Made by a program: the position numbers and the translations under genes. From the NCBI GenBank assembly GCA_012295275.1, contig CM022669.1, forward strand, positions 7,810,989 through 7,874,988: a stretch of DNA of 64,000 nucleotides, written 5' to 3'. The DNA comes from Chrysomallon squamiferum (lineage: Eukaryota; Mollusca; Gastropoda; Neomphalida; Peltospiridae). The notes under the pieces were generated by a model. It saw only the letters and a program-made list of their open reading frames with translations. It ran no database searches and was not told the DNA's origin. Numbering within the stretch: position 1 is the first letter of the stretch; every line of letters begins with the position of its first letter. This document shows positions 14,002 to 24,990 of this stretch, in pieces.

Positions 14002-14852
14002 GTATTTAAATCAAACAACACAAAAGAAATAACATTTAAAATAAAGTGACAATAATAATACATTAAAACAAATATAGATAAAACAAATAAATATTAAATA
14101 TATATAAACACATTTAACTGCAACAACACATACACAAAATAATAATAATAATAATACTGATGATAATAATAATAATAAATAACAAATAAAAAGAAGTAAG
14201 AAAAAATAAAATAAAATGCATTGTATTGCAGGTATCAACAAATTTACGAAGAAGTTGAGAAAACCTAATGCAATTCCAAACAATGAACTTTTAGATTTTC
14301 TGTCTCGTGTACCCTCTGATAATGAACTGGTGAGTACTGTCTTGTTTCAGAATGGAAAGTACAGTTTTGTGTGTGAGTGTGTGTATGAGAGAGAGAGACA
14401 GAGAGAAAGAGAGTGTGTGTAAGTATGCTGGCTTTTCATAGCATATTCATTTTTGGATGATATTATTTTGTAGATTTTATAGATCATTTCTCCATAAGTC
14501 AAGGAATCGAAAAAGCATGCATCCTTATGTATTTGTTATTATTATTATTGCTTTATTTCTAAACTTTATTATTGACAAAGATTGGTTATCTATTGTCACT
14601 AAAAAAAGAATGAATTACTTTAAAATAGATCTATGTGTATATAATATATAATATTTTAATTAGTATTTGTAATTTTTGGTATTTTAGAATAAATTTAATT
14701 ATTAGATGATTATTTAAGTAAATAAAGACATTAATTTTGTAATTTTACACTATTTTTATTTTTTTATTTTATTTTTTTTTCCACAGATACAGTACAGAGA
14801 ACTACGTCCGGATTTCGGAGCCATGGGTATAAACAAAAAGAAACGAGTGTAA
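400..14852 (+). CDS. MCTP: MCTP (multiple C2 and transmembrane domain protein), 3' part
   Basis: Membrane protein whose C2 domains bind Ca2+ and phospholipid on ER or vesicle membranes. The 5' part lies outside the window. Coding exons, all with AG/GT borders and matching phases: 400-586, 1444-1498, 1729-1870, 2402-2504, 3349-3450, 4069-4143, 4848-4967, 5427-5546, 6439-6486, 12566-12672, 13535-13644, 14232-14329, 14787-14852 (TAA). They encode about 443 residues. Seen: the end of one C2 unit ([10 protein letters not shown]), a full C2 domain with acidic loops ([21 protein letters not shown]), membrane segment 1 across exons 4848/5427 ([14 protein letters not shown]), an acidic linker ([16 protein letters not shown]), membrane segment 2 (exon 13535), then a conserved tail ([28 protein letters not shown]). 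The exon order matches the vertebrate MCTP C-terminus from memory. A 6-nt microexon at 7493-7498 and an alternative last exon at 18128 are possible. Family call is secure; MCTP1 versus MCTP2 orthology is not resolved. Confidence 0.93.
547..728 (+). repeat. 108-bp tandem duplication of an MCTP exon end and its 5' splice site
   Basis: The last 40 bases of MCTP exon 400-586 plus the start of its intron recur 108 bases downstream (ACCCAACCCCAGAG at 547 and 655). The second copy keeps the codons and a decoy donor (AAATAT|GTTAGT) at 695. Splicing at the decoy would read through an in-frame TAA at 620-622, so the first donor is the functional one. Confidence 0.85.
1980..2205 (+). repeat. 26-bp intronic minisatellite
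   Basis: This MCTP intron holds about seven imperfect copies of a unit like GTTTTAATTATGTGTTACTT followed by GTTACA. CAG trinucleotides fall at 2051, 2077, 2099, 2125, 2151 and 2177, mostly 26 bp apart. Each copy ends in TTGTTACAG, which resembles a 3' splice site. The true acceptor for the next exon is further on, at 2401. Confidence 0.8.
5290..5438 (+). repeat. 33-bp tandem array copying an MCTP 3' splice site
   Basis: About four and a half copies of a 33-bp unit end at the true exon start 5427. Every unit carries TTTTCAG|GTATTTCTTGTT, which is the acceptor plus the first 12 exon bases. Decoy AGs sit at 5327, 5360 and 5393; the oldest copy has ATG instead of AG at 5294. After each decoy the exon frame runs into TAA within six codons, so only the last acceptor gives protein. 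Confidence 0.9.
5611..5730 (+). repeat. (AAT)n microsatellite
   Basis: Nearly pure AAT triplets with a few GTA interruptions, inside the MCTP intron after exon 5427-5546. The open frames seen here on both strands (poly-Asn, poly-Ile, poly-Leu) are products of the repeat, not genes. Confidence 0.97.
8045..8112 (+). repeat. (TA)n microsatellite
   Basis: Alternating TA with one short TGTG interruption, in the large MCTP intron 6487-12565. The same intron also holds AAT runs at about 9005-9076. Confidence 0.95.
10074..10282 (+). repeat. Imperfect (ATT/ATC)n tract
   Basis: Roughly 200 bases of ATT, ATC and GTT triplets, ending in a pure ATT run at 10253-10282. Intronic within MCTP. Open frames on both strands are low-complexity artefacts. 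Confidence 0.9.
10607..10680 (+). repeat. (TG)n microsatellite
   Basis: About 35 uninterrupted TG dinucleotides. A second, interrupted TG/TATG-rich stretch follows at about 10926-11240. Both are in an MCTP intron. Long alternating TG can adopt Z-DNA, but nothing in the sequence shows a role. Confidence 0.97.
11351..11413 (+). repeat. (TA)n microsatellite
   Basis: TA dinucleotides ending in an ACACACATATATAG tail, inside the large MCTP intron. Confidence 0.95.
11709..12205 (+). repeat. Long (CATA)n/(CACA)n array
   Basis: About 500 bases of CATA tetranucleotides mixed with CA and TA runs. The lack of TAA, TAG or TGA in most frames produces overlapping spurious ORFs on both strands. It is the largest simple repeat in the window and sits about 360 bases upstream of MCTP exon 12566. 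Confidence 0.97.
12745..13030 (+). repeat. Degenerate ~40-bp minisatellite
   Basis: Five or six decaying copies of a unit like CCTATTAAATAACACAGCCA followed by ATTTTATAACATAGTGAG. It lies just after MCTP exon 12566-12672. The copies diverge progressively towards the right end. Confidence 0.8.
13914..14001 (+). repeat. (TA)n-(TATG)n-(TG)n-(TA)n compound microsatellite
   Basis: A compound simple repeat in the intron before MCTP exon 14232: TA, then TATG, then TG, then TA again. Confidence 0.93.
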
Positions 14853-16671
14853 ATCATTCTTGGAAATATCAAAAACAGTTTTGTAGCATCATGTGATTTA
14901 CCAAGTGTTCTGTTTCAATTCCAATTAATTCCGTGCCTTCTCAGTGTTTTTCTCAGTGTCATTCCTTTTCTCGAGTCACAGGACCAGCTCAGAAGAGTAA
15001 AAAATTTGAACATTTTCTTTCCTTTTCCATCTGTGATCATCTAAGCTGTGTTCTGTTGTTGTTGTTTTGAATGACATTTAATGTCTGTAAAACCTCCAGT
15101 CTTACAGTGCTTGCTGTCTAAACTCATTGTCTCTTCTTACTTTCCATTGTTCCATGTTCTAGTTTCCACAAGTTTCAGTGTTTTTGTTTTCAACCATTCC
15201 TGTTAAGATCATTTTAAAAACTGATGCAAGCAATGACCATATGTTCAAGAATGAATGTTTGGAGATTTTAATGTTGTTACATTTCTATTCAAGTCATTTT
15301 GTCATCCTACAAATACTTTTAGGATAGTTAGTTATAAAGAATAGTTTACTTACATTTATATGTTTCATTTTCTTTTAATCATTTTATATCTTATGCAGTC
15401 TTTTTTTTTTTTTTACTTTTTATATAGGTGCAAGGAATAGTTGATGATTTTAAATGTTTTATTTTAGCTCCATTTCTGTTAGCATTACGTTAAAAACTCC
15501 TGCAAAGACAAACATATTTCTTTACAAGAAAATGTCTATAGATTTAAATATATTTCAGCATACTCTGTTCAGTTTAGATAGTTTAGTAATTTATCAAATT
15601 CTTATGTCAAAAATAAGTACTACTAAAAATAGTTTCTGATTATAAATATTCCAGTCAGTTTTAATAATTTTTATGATTTGTCAAACACTACATTTGTGCA
15701 TTGGTTATAAAGAAAACGTCTTTACATTCAGAAATACAGTCTAATTTAAATAATTTTATAAAACATTCAAAGCATTTTATCTGACAAAAATGAAGCAAGT
15801 AAGTCTAAAATTGTATGCAAAACATTTAAGGTGTAAGGCAGATGTTGGAAAAATGAAGCAAGTAATTCTAAAATTGTATGCAAAATGTGTACCTTGAAAT
15901 ATCAACATCTTAATTCCTTCTTCACCATTGTGAAATGTTTACTATCATCCTTCAAGAAAGAGATACTATCTTCCTTTTTAACACACTGCCAAATTATTAA
16001 ATTTTTCTGACAAAATAATTTTATCATCATTTAAGAAAATGTTATTAGTTACCCTTTTAATAAACTGCCACATTATGAAATTTTTCTGATTTTTTGTAAA
16101 TTTTATTTTATCATTCTTTAAGAAAAGGTTACTAACTTCATTTTGATAACCTGCCACATTATGAAATTTTTCTGAACTTTTAAAAAAAAATTCTGTCCTT
16201 TAAGAAAAAGTTATTGATTCCCTTTTAAATGAACTGCCATATAGGGCATTATGTACACTTCATTTTAAAATTTGTTGAAGTTTTATCATTTCATGGCAAG
16301 TTGGCTTCATTTTTTTGTTGTTAAATTTTTTATAAATAGTCCCATGTTAGGGCAGTATTTCAGATTTTATCTGTTATTTTTTCATTTAAATGTTTGTTTT
16401 TACTTTAAAATGTTCTGATGGCCATTATGTATATGCATTTATCATTTTTTATTTCTATTTGTTTCAGTGTTTTTACAAAGCTAAAAAAATTGGTTCTTTG
16501 AGATGTTTTAAATTGAAAAAGATTTTAAAAAGAAAATGTTTTAATTTTTATTATAGTTATGTTTTTCAATATTGTCAAGTAAAACTCTCCAGTTTAGCTC
16601 TCTGTTATCTGTTATCAGTTTGTATGAAAAACAAAAAATCAATCTAAATATATATCATTATATGCATATAT

Positions 16672-16676
16672 GTGTG

Positions 16677-16718
<42 letters not shown>
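16672..16718 (+). repeat. (TG)n microsatellite
   Basis: About 20 TG dinucleotides downstream of MCTP. Related short TG runs lie at 17812-17838, 17987-18008 and 21534-21563, and a CA run at 19100-19127. Confidence 0.95.
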
Positions 16719-16724
<6 letters not shown>

Positions 16725-17589
16725 AAATATATATCTTTTCAATTTAAAAAAAAAGAAAATGTTACTGTGTTTATATTTTTATAAACATTGTTCCTATTTT
16801 TGCTTTCCAAAACTTAAAAAGTTCTGTAATGCAGAAAAAAAACTTTCCATTTTCTGTTTATAACTTTATTTTTTAAACATTCATTTAGGTTGTGGTTGTG
16901 AATTTAATTTTAAGTAGGATGCTGTTTAATAAAAGTTACAGAAAGCAAGATAGTAAACAAACATTAAGAGGGCTTACACCAGTATCTTTTATGTCAAAGT
17001 TTTTTAAGTTTAAAATGATATTGTAAGATAATGAAACTTCAAGATTTTATAGTTATTTGTTTTTCAAACTTTGCACTTACTTAATTTAAAAAAAATAAAA
17101 ATATATATATATATTTTTAATCTTACTGTATTTTTATTTATTTCTCAATATAAATGTGTCCTTGTTTGAAAATGGTGCATCACTGAAACCAGTTAACAAT
17201 ATATTTATTTATTTAACATGTTGAACAACAAATCTTGCATAAATTGGATTCAAATATCTGAACAAACAGAAAAGGAAATATTCTAGTTAAAGACACACTT
17301 CTGAAATGCATTGTCTGAAAATCTAGGATCTGGAAAGACTATTAAATCTTTATGTATTAACATAACAATAATGCACTTTTACTTTTGAATTGCGTCAGTT
17401 GTGATTTGTTCTTGTTGTTTCTCAGTTTGGACTAATTACAAATGAGAATGCTAAATATTCACTGTTAATAGAAATTATCAGAGATTGTTGTTTCCACGAT
17501 TGTGTGTTTGCTAGGTAGTAAATAACATTGCACACTCACACTGACACAAACATGCACACAAACACATATACAAACATACATATACATGC

Positions 17590-17590
<1 letters not shown>

Positions 17591-17638
<48 letters not shown>

Positions 17639-17655
17639 GAGAGAGAGAGAGAGAG
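17591..17655 (+). repeat. (TA)n followed by (GA)n
   Basis: About 22 TA dinucleotides running directly into a GAGAGA tract. Intergenic. Confidence 0.95.
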
Positions 17656-17807
17656 TTATAGATGTGTTGACAATCTCTTATCTGTAACTTTGAAATCCAA
17701 GAAAAACATTGTTTTTACAGCAATGAAAAATATTTAACTTAATTTGTACAAAACTGTTTTATTTGTATTTTTCTCTGTTGTTTTATTATATACTCTGTAA
17801 TACACTG

Positions 17808-17841
<34 letters not shown>

Positions 17842-18127
17842 TGCCTCTGTGCATGAGTGTAAGTGTGTGTGTCTGTGATTGCTAATGTGTGTTGTGTATA
17901 TGTGTCTGTGAGTATGAGGGAGAGTGTTTGTGGGTGGGTGGGTGTGTATATATCTGCGTAGTGTGTAGTGTCAGTATGTACATGTAGTGTGTGTGTGTGT
18001 GTGTGTGTTTGTGATTATTTGTAATTTACATTATGATGTGTACTGGGGATTTTCACAGGGTTTTCTTATCAGCCATCTTACATTTTAAATGATAAACCAA
18101 ATATGTAGCATAATCCAGAACTTTCAG

Positions 18128-18199
18128 ATAAGTGATAATGAAGCTGTACAGACGCATGTAGACACAGACGAAGAGCAGGTGCAAGATACTCAGCTCTAG
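18128..18199 (+). CDS. Candidate alternative last coding exon of MCTP
   Basis: An AG acceptor (AACTTTCAG) ends at 18127. It is followed by 23 open codons and a TAG (18197-18199). In phase 0, which is what MCTP exon 14232-14329 needs, it reads ISDNEAVQTHVDTDEEQVQD then TQL. Like the normal last exon it begins with an ATA codon. The product is acidic and hydrophilic and ends in DTQL, which fits a class I PDZ ligand (S/T-x-hydrophobic). The normal last exon is basic (INKKKRV). It lies 3.3 kb beyond the normal stop, with no other gene between. The stop overlaps a donor-like AG|GTAACA, so an internal exon is also possible. This rests on codon content and phase only. Confidence 0.4.
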   Translation: MSDNEAVQTHVDTDEEQVQDTQL

Positions 18200-18839
18200 G
18201 TAACATTCTGTTTTACACATGTAATATATAGATATACATTATATCTGTTATTTACTATATATATATATATTATTCTCTCCATGTTATATCACACTGGTGC
18301 AATATAGAATATTTACATTTTTAAAATTGCAAATTATTTATTTGTTTTCATCATAATTCTCATTTATTTTCATTTTTCTCCTAAAAAAAAAAAAAAAAAA
18401 AGAATATGTAAGGTATTATTTGTGAATTTTGTACTTGTTTTATTTTGTTTTATTTTTATGTTTCCATTTTCAGTAACAGTCATTATTTTAACTTGATTGT
18501 ATTTATTTAATACACCTTATGTGTTCATAATCTCCGATTTTTCTCTCAAAAAATATTCAAAATATTTGTTTTGTGAACAGTCACGTTTTTAGTAATTTTT
18601 GTACTTTTTTCAACGTCATTATTTTACATGTTTGTATGTTTGTCATTGTCAACTTTCCTTGTATAAAACCATTTACACATTTTACATTTTTTAACTGCAA
18701 TTGCTCCTGTACATATCTTAATTATTTATCTGTTTTTTACTGATGTAGTTACATCTTAGTGTATGTCTGATAAATAATTTGGGAAAATATAGTAATAATT
18801 TGTAATCAACTGATTAAATTGTTTCTTTTTAACCCTTTT

Positions 18840-18877
<38 letters not shown>

Positions 18878-19100
18878 TATTTGTTTATTTATTAGTTTAT
18901 ATATTTTTTAATTTATTTATTTTAGTTTGTACAGAACTATGTATAAGATATATAGGATTTTTGACACACTGCAAAATGTTATTCACTTTTTATTTTTTCT
19001 CACAAATACCTAGGTAAATATATCACTTGAAATTCAGGAATCAGTTTGCATTATGCTTGTTTTTGTTTCTTTTTCATTGTTATCACACATATATACAAAA

Positions 19101-19131
<31 letters not shown>

Positions 19132-19649
19132 GATATGAAAGGAGTATTGATCCTATTGCCCAAGTTATTTCTAAAGTATTCTTGCTGCCAATATATTTCT
19201 AAAAGTATTCCTGCTACTAATACAGTTTTCTAATATATTCTTACAACTAGCATACTTTACAGTTTATTTCAACCATTTCAAGTATTTGTCATGAGCCACG
19301 AATTCTAGGGATAAAATAAATCACAGTGCTGAAAAGACTTTTCTTTTCTTTGAATGACTTGGAGATTTGCCTTTCTTTTCGCCATTTTCGTTTCCCATTG
19401 TCAGATATCTACAGTGACATTTTCGTTTCTCACTGTCAGGTATCTACAGTGACACTGTGAAAGATAGCTTTCTTTTCCTTTTATGACTGAAAGGGGGGAA
19501 AGTTTGTCCCAAAAAAAATCAGAAACCTAGATTTTTTTTGAAAAGGGTGTTGAAAATACCACAAAATATTAGCAGTGTAGAATTATATATAAACAACTAA
19601 ATTTACTTTAAATTCACAGGTTTTTTTCCTTGCCCTGATGGACAGCAGA

Positions 19650-19720
19650 TTAAGCTTGTTTTGCCTTGATAGCTTAGAGGTAACTGGAATGAGGTGTCCC
19701 AGGTCATCCAGCTTGCCTAG
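19650..19720 (+). mobile_element. Possible decayed tRNA-derived SINE head
   Basis: TAGCTTAGAGG at 19670-19680 fits the Pol III A-box consensus TRGYNNARNNG. A B-box-like AGGTCATCC follows about 30 bases later but is poor. Short and weak; offered only as a candidate. Confidence 0.25.
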
Positions 19721-21532
19721 CTTTTAGGGTGTCATCGTCAATACACAACAAGTTAAAATAATGTTATATATAGCCAGATAGATAACATAAAACACAGAGT
19801 ATGAATACACACATTACCTTGGTAAACTAGCAGACATTTTGTGGATACTTTGCTGTTCCTGGACTTTTGATGTGTCTTTTGTGTTTTGGTAGTTTTCTGA
19901 TGCATTATGATGAGGCTTTTTAGAACGTGGCTGAAGAGATGGTTTGAAAATTGTGGATCCCGTTTCTCTCATTCACTTCAGATAAATAATGTAAATCACA
20001 CAGCATTATGTTGTTTGTGTTCCTCAGTTCTGTTTAAAAGTTATGATTCTCATAATGCTAAGAGACTGAGTATGTCAAGACTCCATCAACTAAGGGAAAA
20101 AAATTATTATTTTTTTTTTTTTTAAATTAACTTTAAGGGAATATGTAGACTGAAGTTCATGTGTTTTAGTTAAAATACTCCTTTAAAAAAATTATATTTG
20201 GTAACAATACATTTGTTTCTGTGACAGTCACTGGCATAAATAAAATAAGATTTTGCAGTCTTAGTCATTATTTATTTATTTATTGATTTTATTTTATTTT
20301 ATTTTATTTTATTTTATTATTTTTATTATTATTATATATATATATATTTTTTTTTATCCTACATGCAATTTTGTTCATTGATTCTTTTTTTGGGATTCAG
20401 TTATTATTATTATTATCAAAATGTGTCTTAGATTTTGGTGACATGTGGCTTAAATACAACTTGTAAACTTCCATGTGATGTTTTTTTTTTCAATGTTTTT
20501 TGTAATAAAGGTCTTGTATAAAGAAAATGAATACATGATGTAAAGAGAAATTTGTTTGCAGGGAAGTTACATTATTATTATACTTCATTGTTAGTAAAGG
20601 TTGATCACCATTATAAGAAACCCTTGGAGGTGTGCAGAAAGCACTGAGATAATTCCCACCAGCTGAAGTATGTTTTTAATTGTAAATGATGTAAGTAAAT
20701 ATTAAAGAACTTAGAAAAAAACAAATTTTTATAAAAATCTGTGATACTGCTATTAAAATCTTTTCCTTCTTTTTTAAAAAAAATATATTTGTGGTGGATA
20801 ATTAAACTGCATAATGTTTGTGTTTTGAAATTTTCTTCCTCTTGGATAAGGGAATATTTGTTTTTTATTTTAGTTCATTGTTAAATATGGCTCCTATAAC
20901 ATTTTATTAACAAATGGGGCAAATGTAATAAATTGTAAAAACTCTGATTTCCGAGTTGAACATTTTCTTCTATTGCTTGGAAATCATTTTAATAATAAAT
21001 CCATTTTATTTATAAAACAAAATAATTCTTGTCTTGTTTTCTTTTGTTATTTGTGATTTCTGTGAAGTAATAAAAAGAATTTGCAATATTATCAGTAGAT
21101 CATAATTTCACTATTTCAAAATGATCTGGGAAATGCATGACTGCAGCTATTTTTAATTTTAATTTTAATTTTATTTACATTATTGTTATTATTATTAATA
21201 TTAATATTGTTTATTTTATTTTATTTATTTATTTATGTATTTTAATTTCCGAGTCTGCTTCTGTAAAACGATACTACATTTTAGTGATACCATTTTCAAA
21301 TTATCAACAATCTTCTAATGAAATATTATTAAAATTAATTATATAAATAAGCGTAATAGTTTTAATATTCATCTATTTGTGAAGTCATGTTGCTTACTAA
21401 AATCATAGTAAATATCCCTTCACATTTCCTCAAACATAGAGTCAAAATCATAAAATTGATAAAGTTACATTGCAGTTCTTCATCAGCTGCATTTCCTTTT
21501 AATTTATTATATATAATTTTCACTTTCTCTAT

Positions 21533-21566
<34 letters not shown>

Positions 21567-22513
21567 CTTAATATATATTATTTTTTCATAGTCCTTTTTA
21601 TCATTTCATAATGCTAATGGGCATTTTCTTCTTTACTTAATTCACAGCAGCCACTTTAGACTCATGTCTAGACTGATCAAAGTGATTCCATGTTATTCTC
21701 AAAACATGAGACAAAATCTGTTTTCCAGGAAACTACATATAACAGTATCTGTTCCTTTTCCTTGTTCTTGGCAGCTTCCCCTCCAGTTGAAACAAAGTCT
21801 GCAGCCTGATGAGGCTGTCCTTGCACTGGGATAGACTGTACTAAAAGTAAATTTCAGATGGTTGGTGGGAGCTTGGTTTGGCAGTCATCAGAGTCTTCAG
21901 AAAGACTTCAAAGACATTTAAAGGTCTGTCACTTTGATGCGATTTGTTTTTTTTTGGATTGTTTTTATTACCTCTGCACACTGTCTTTTTGCACCCTTTT
22001 GAATTTTTACACATATATATAATATGGTTTCAGGGTGTTTCCCCTCCCTGGATATTCTCCATAATCAGTTTCCCCATTCATTTCCCTCTGATGTTTCCGC
22101 CTTGGTCATTTCCCCCCAAGGCTATTTCCCCCACCTGCCCGTTTTAACTGTCAAATATCCTGGCTTATAGTAAGTGCTATCTATCATAAATAACAATTTA
22201 AAAAAATCAAGGATTTGTTAATTGATATAGAACTGGCCTCATCCTCAAACAAATTATATCCAACAAAAAAAGAACATCAAAAGAAAGGTCAAAAGCCTGT
22301 TTCTGGATGTTCTGAAAAAAAAAAACAATCCCCGTAATACTGTAACACTGCACCAGATACTGGCCAGACAAGCCCCCCCACCACCACAGAGACATCGCCT
22401 AGTGTCTTCCCCTGTGGTGTGATCACCATCTCCAGATGTAAAATGTGTCCAAAAGATTATGTAACTACATGCAATATGAAATGTTTCAAATAAACAATAT
22501 CTATATCTTTAGA

Positions 22514-22605
22514 TAGGTAGGTAGGTAGATAGGTAGGTAGGTAGATAGGTAGGTAGGTAGGTAGGTAGGTAGGCAGAGAGACAGACAAACAGACAGATAG
22601 ATATT
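22514..22605 (+). repeat. (TAGG)n / (GATA)n / (CAGA)n tetranucleotide repeat
   Basis: TAGG units with TAGA interruptions passing into CAGA units. It lies about 700 bases upstream of the first forkhead gene. Confidence 0.95.
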
Positions 22606-23212
22606 GGTTAGAATATGCTGTTATTATCAGTTTATTCAGTATCAGTGAGAAGTGTATTTTGATAATGTTTCAGTATGAATACCTTATTTGAATGATGTTG
22701 TTAAATATAAAAAGTTGTTTTTTATTCAGACTTCGATGTTTTAAGATCAGACAACAAGAGGTAGTTTTCTGAAATTATGATTTTAACTCGGATATTTCAA
22801 ACTATAGTTTAAGTATGTTATAATGTTTTTGATTTTTTTCTGTGAGGAGACATTATTTATTTTTGGAGAAGTAATGTAACTAAATAAATAACAGTTCCAA
22901 AAAGAGAAAAAAAAGTGTCCTAAAATAATTTAGACTGCATCTTTTTGGGTGGAGGATAATGTTTATTTAAATATTTTCTTTTCTGATTTAAAAATAAAAC
23001 AAAAACAAAAACGAAAAAACATTCTCTCAACTGGTTTTATTCCAAATCCTGCAAATTTGCAAATAGAAATATATATATTCAGACTCGGCATTTGTACCCA
23101 ACTCATCTGAAGATAGTTTTAAACCTTTGCTAAACCTTCACTGAAAATAAAATTCTGTAACCATTTCTAAGCTCAAAAGAGCTAGAAGTTACAAAAATAA
23201 TTTCCAGGTGTT

Positions 23213-23226
23213 GTTACCAAGGAAAC
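23213..23226 (+). promoter_or_regulatory. RFX X-box-like site upstream of the first forkhead gene
   Basis: GTTACCAAGGAAAC fits the RFX consensus GTNRCC-N2-RGYAAC with one mismatch in the right half. It is 76 bases before the start codon, within the usual distance for X-boxes. A CCAAT pentamer lies at 23253-23257. No clear TATA box is visible. Confidence 0.3.
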
Positions 23227-23301
23227 AAGTTCTATTTTTATTTAATAATTAACCAATAGTGGAGTGTCTTCACTGCCAGAACAGATTTAAGCATCTCCGA
23301 G

Positions 23302-24723
23302 ATGACTACTGAAGGATATTATGAAATGGCTGGCTGTAGCAGAAGTCCAGGTTCTGATGATAGTGTCATGTTGATGTACAGGTCATTAGAAAATGGGTTT
23401 TACTCTACAGAAGCAAGGCCTCCGAGTCTAGACAGTATATCTGAACAGTGGAACGACTATGGGAAACAGTGGTCATCTTCAGGTCAGTTTTCATATACAC
23501 CTAGCACCAGTCCGTCTTACTACAATTTTGGAAAAAGAATGTCTTTTGACAGCACCCAAGGCACCACTATTTCTGAATGCAGCACAGGTTGTGAAGGCCA
23601 TGGCACCTACAGCAACATGTTGTCTGCAATGAGGGATGGTGGAATAAAGGGGAATCATCCTTCTTTCTTTGGTTTGGAAATGCAGCCCCCAAGAAATCAA
23701 ATACTGACTACTCTGGATGCAGTTGCCAGGACGTCAGGTGATGATGACTATTGTCAGTATATTTCAAATGTTAATCAAAGTGGCAATAAAGCTGTAAGTT
23801 ACCACAATGATTTTCCTGCTTTTGATTTAACGAAACAGCATTTTGGTCTTCAGCCAGCTAGCACACCTAATACTGTTGCCAGTCCAACGGAAGACTATTG
23901 TGTAAATGCCAGTTTGTTTCATCCAGGGCAAAATAACAGTGGAAACATATATGACACTGACAATCATTTTGGGTACAATTTGCACCAACCTAGTCATGAA
24001 ATGTTGGGAACTCCAAACACATTCAGCAATAGTACAGACGAAAACTACTATCTAAACAGCAATGTTACGTCTCCAGGCAAATGCAGTTCAAATGGTAACA
24101 ATGACAGTTCAGATCAGAATATGGCTTCGAGTTGGAGTCCTGTAAGAAAAAGTAGTAACAGTAATAGTTATTTGCATTCAGATGTCCTTCCTACAGCACA
24201 GACTATGGCAAATCGAACAAGTGAGACAGATGATGATATTCTTCAGTTCCTGAAATCTCTGATTCCAGAATGCAAAGAAGAATCAACCAGTACATCCCAG
24301 ACTGCTGCAACAGGTCCACGTCACAGTGAGAAAAAAGGAAAACTCAATGTTGGCTCATACATTGCCATTATTGCAAATGCTATTATGAGTTCACCAGAAG
24401 GTAAACTCTTGGTCAAAGATATTTACAGGTATTTTGTTAAGAATGTCGCGGTGAAGACGCCATCTTGGAAGAACAGCATTCGCTACAATCTAAGTGTAAA
24501 CGCATGCTTTCTCAAAGACAGCCTGCAGAAGGATACTACATCCACGAAATCCAAGGGGCACTGTTGGTCTATCCATCCTAACTGCCTAGAAGCTTTTTCC
24601 CGAGGAGATTTCAGGCATCGGTCAGACATAAAGCAAAAAATAAAAAAGGTATCCAAAAGTGTTTTGCATGAAGAAAACTGCACAGATGCCCCCAAAATTG
24701 GGGACTGCAGTCTTGTAGGGTGA
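23302..24723 (+). CDS. foxQ2-like: Divergent FoxQ2-type forkhead transcription factor, single exon
   Basis: One uninterrupted ORF of 473 residues. The ATG at 23302 is the first in frame (context CGAGATGA). The forkhead domain is near the C-terminus, about residues 348-446: GSYIAIIANAIMSSPEGKLL (helix 1), DIYRYF (helix 2), SWKNSIRYNLSVNACF (helix 3), GHCWSIHPNCLEAFSRGDFR (wing). SSPE-KLL, NECF-like NACF, WSIHP and GDFR are typical of the FoxQ2 class, often intronless. Odd points: the helix 2-3 loop is shortened, and the usual His of RHNLS is Tyr (residue 395). The first 345 residues are Ser/Asn/Gly-rich with a short block DDDILQFLKSLI before the domain, shared with the gene at 28546. Nuclear DNA binding is inferred. 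The class assignment is from memory and needs a tree. Confidence 0.9.
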   Translation: MTTEGYYEMAGCSRSPGSDDSVMLMYRSLENGFYSTEARPPSLDSISEQWNDYGKQWSSSGQFSYTPSTSPSYYNFGKRMSFDSTQGTTISECSTGCEGHGTYSNMLSAMRDGGIKGNHPSFFGLEMQPPRNQILTTLDAVARTSGDDDYCQYISNVNQSGNKAVSYHNDFPAFDLTKQHFGLQPASTPNTVASPTEDYCVNASLFHPGQNNSGNIYDTDNHFGYNLHQPSHEMLGTPNTFSNSTDENYYLNSNVTSPGKCSSNGNNDSSDQNMASSWSPVRKSSNSNSYLHSDVLPTAQTMANRTSETDDDILQFLKSLIPECKEESTSTSQTAATGPRHSEKKGKLNVGSYIAIIANAIMSSPEGKLLVKDIYRYFVKNVAVKTPSWKNSIRYNLSVNACFLKDSLQKDTTSTKSKGHCWSIHPNCLEAFSRGDFRHRSDIKQKIKKVSKSVLHEENCTDAPKIGDCSLVG

Positions 24724-24984
24724 AGAATCTATTTGTCAGTATCATATCAGCAACTTTGGTGACACATTTTGAACTTTAAAGCTTTTAAATTTTGGACTTT
24801 TAGCATCTAAGCATTACTATTATTATCATTGTCACCATTATTATTATTATTTGATCACTGTTAGCATTGTTTAATAAGTTTAAATTTTTTTAAATACTAC
24901 AACACATGTTAACCTGGATTTCTATTTTTTTACTATTTATATGTTATTTATAAATATTAGTTAGAAATTGATAGGTTTTTGTGA

Positions 24985-24990
24985 AATAAA
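24985..24990 (+). terminator. Polyadenylation signal of the first forkhead gene
   Basis: AATAAA 262 bases after the stop codon, the first canonical hexamer downstream, with a GT/T-rich stretch following. Confidence 0.6.

Larger units (their letters stand above)
14853..23301. other. MCTP 3' UTR and intergenic DNA
   Basis: No convincing gene beyond the candidate exon at 18128. The first part is probably MCTP 3' UTR; several AATAAA motifs occur (for example in TTTAATAAACTGCC near 16060 and GTTTAATAAAAG near 16926), but the cleavage site cannot be chosen. Three related ~85-90 bp units lie at about 15985-16250 (shared CTGCCACATTATGAAATTTT), and a duplicated ~70 bp unit at about 15785-15895. A ~40 bp duplication sits at 19385-19460 (TCTACAGTGACA). 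Numerous TG, TA, CA and TAGG runs fill the rest. Confidence 0.7.

Noticed and set aside
19907-20125. 72-codon plus-strand ORF (MMRLFRTWLKRWFENCG...)
   Set aside because: Ends in a T homopolymer, has no domain and no flanking splice sites of note; probably random open frame.
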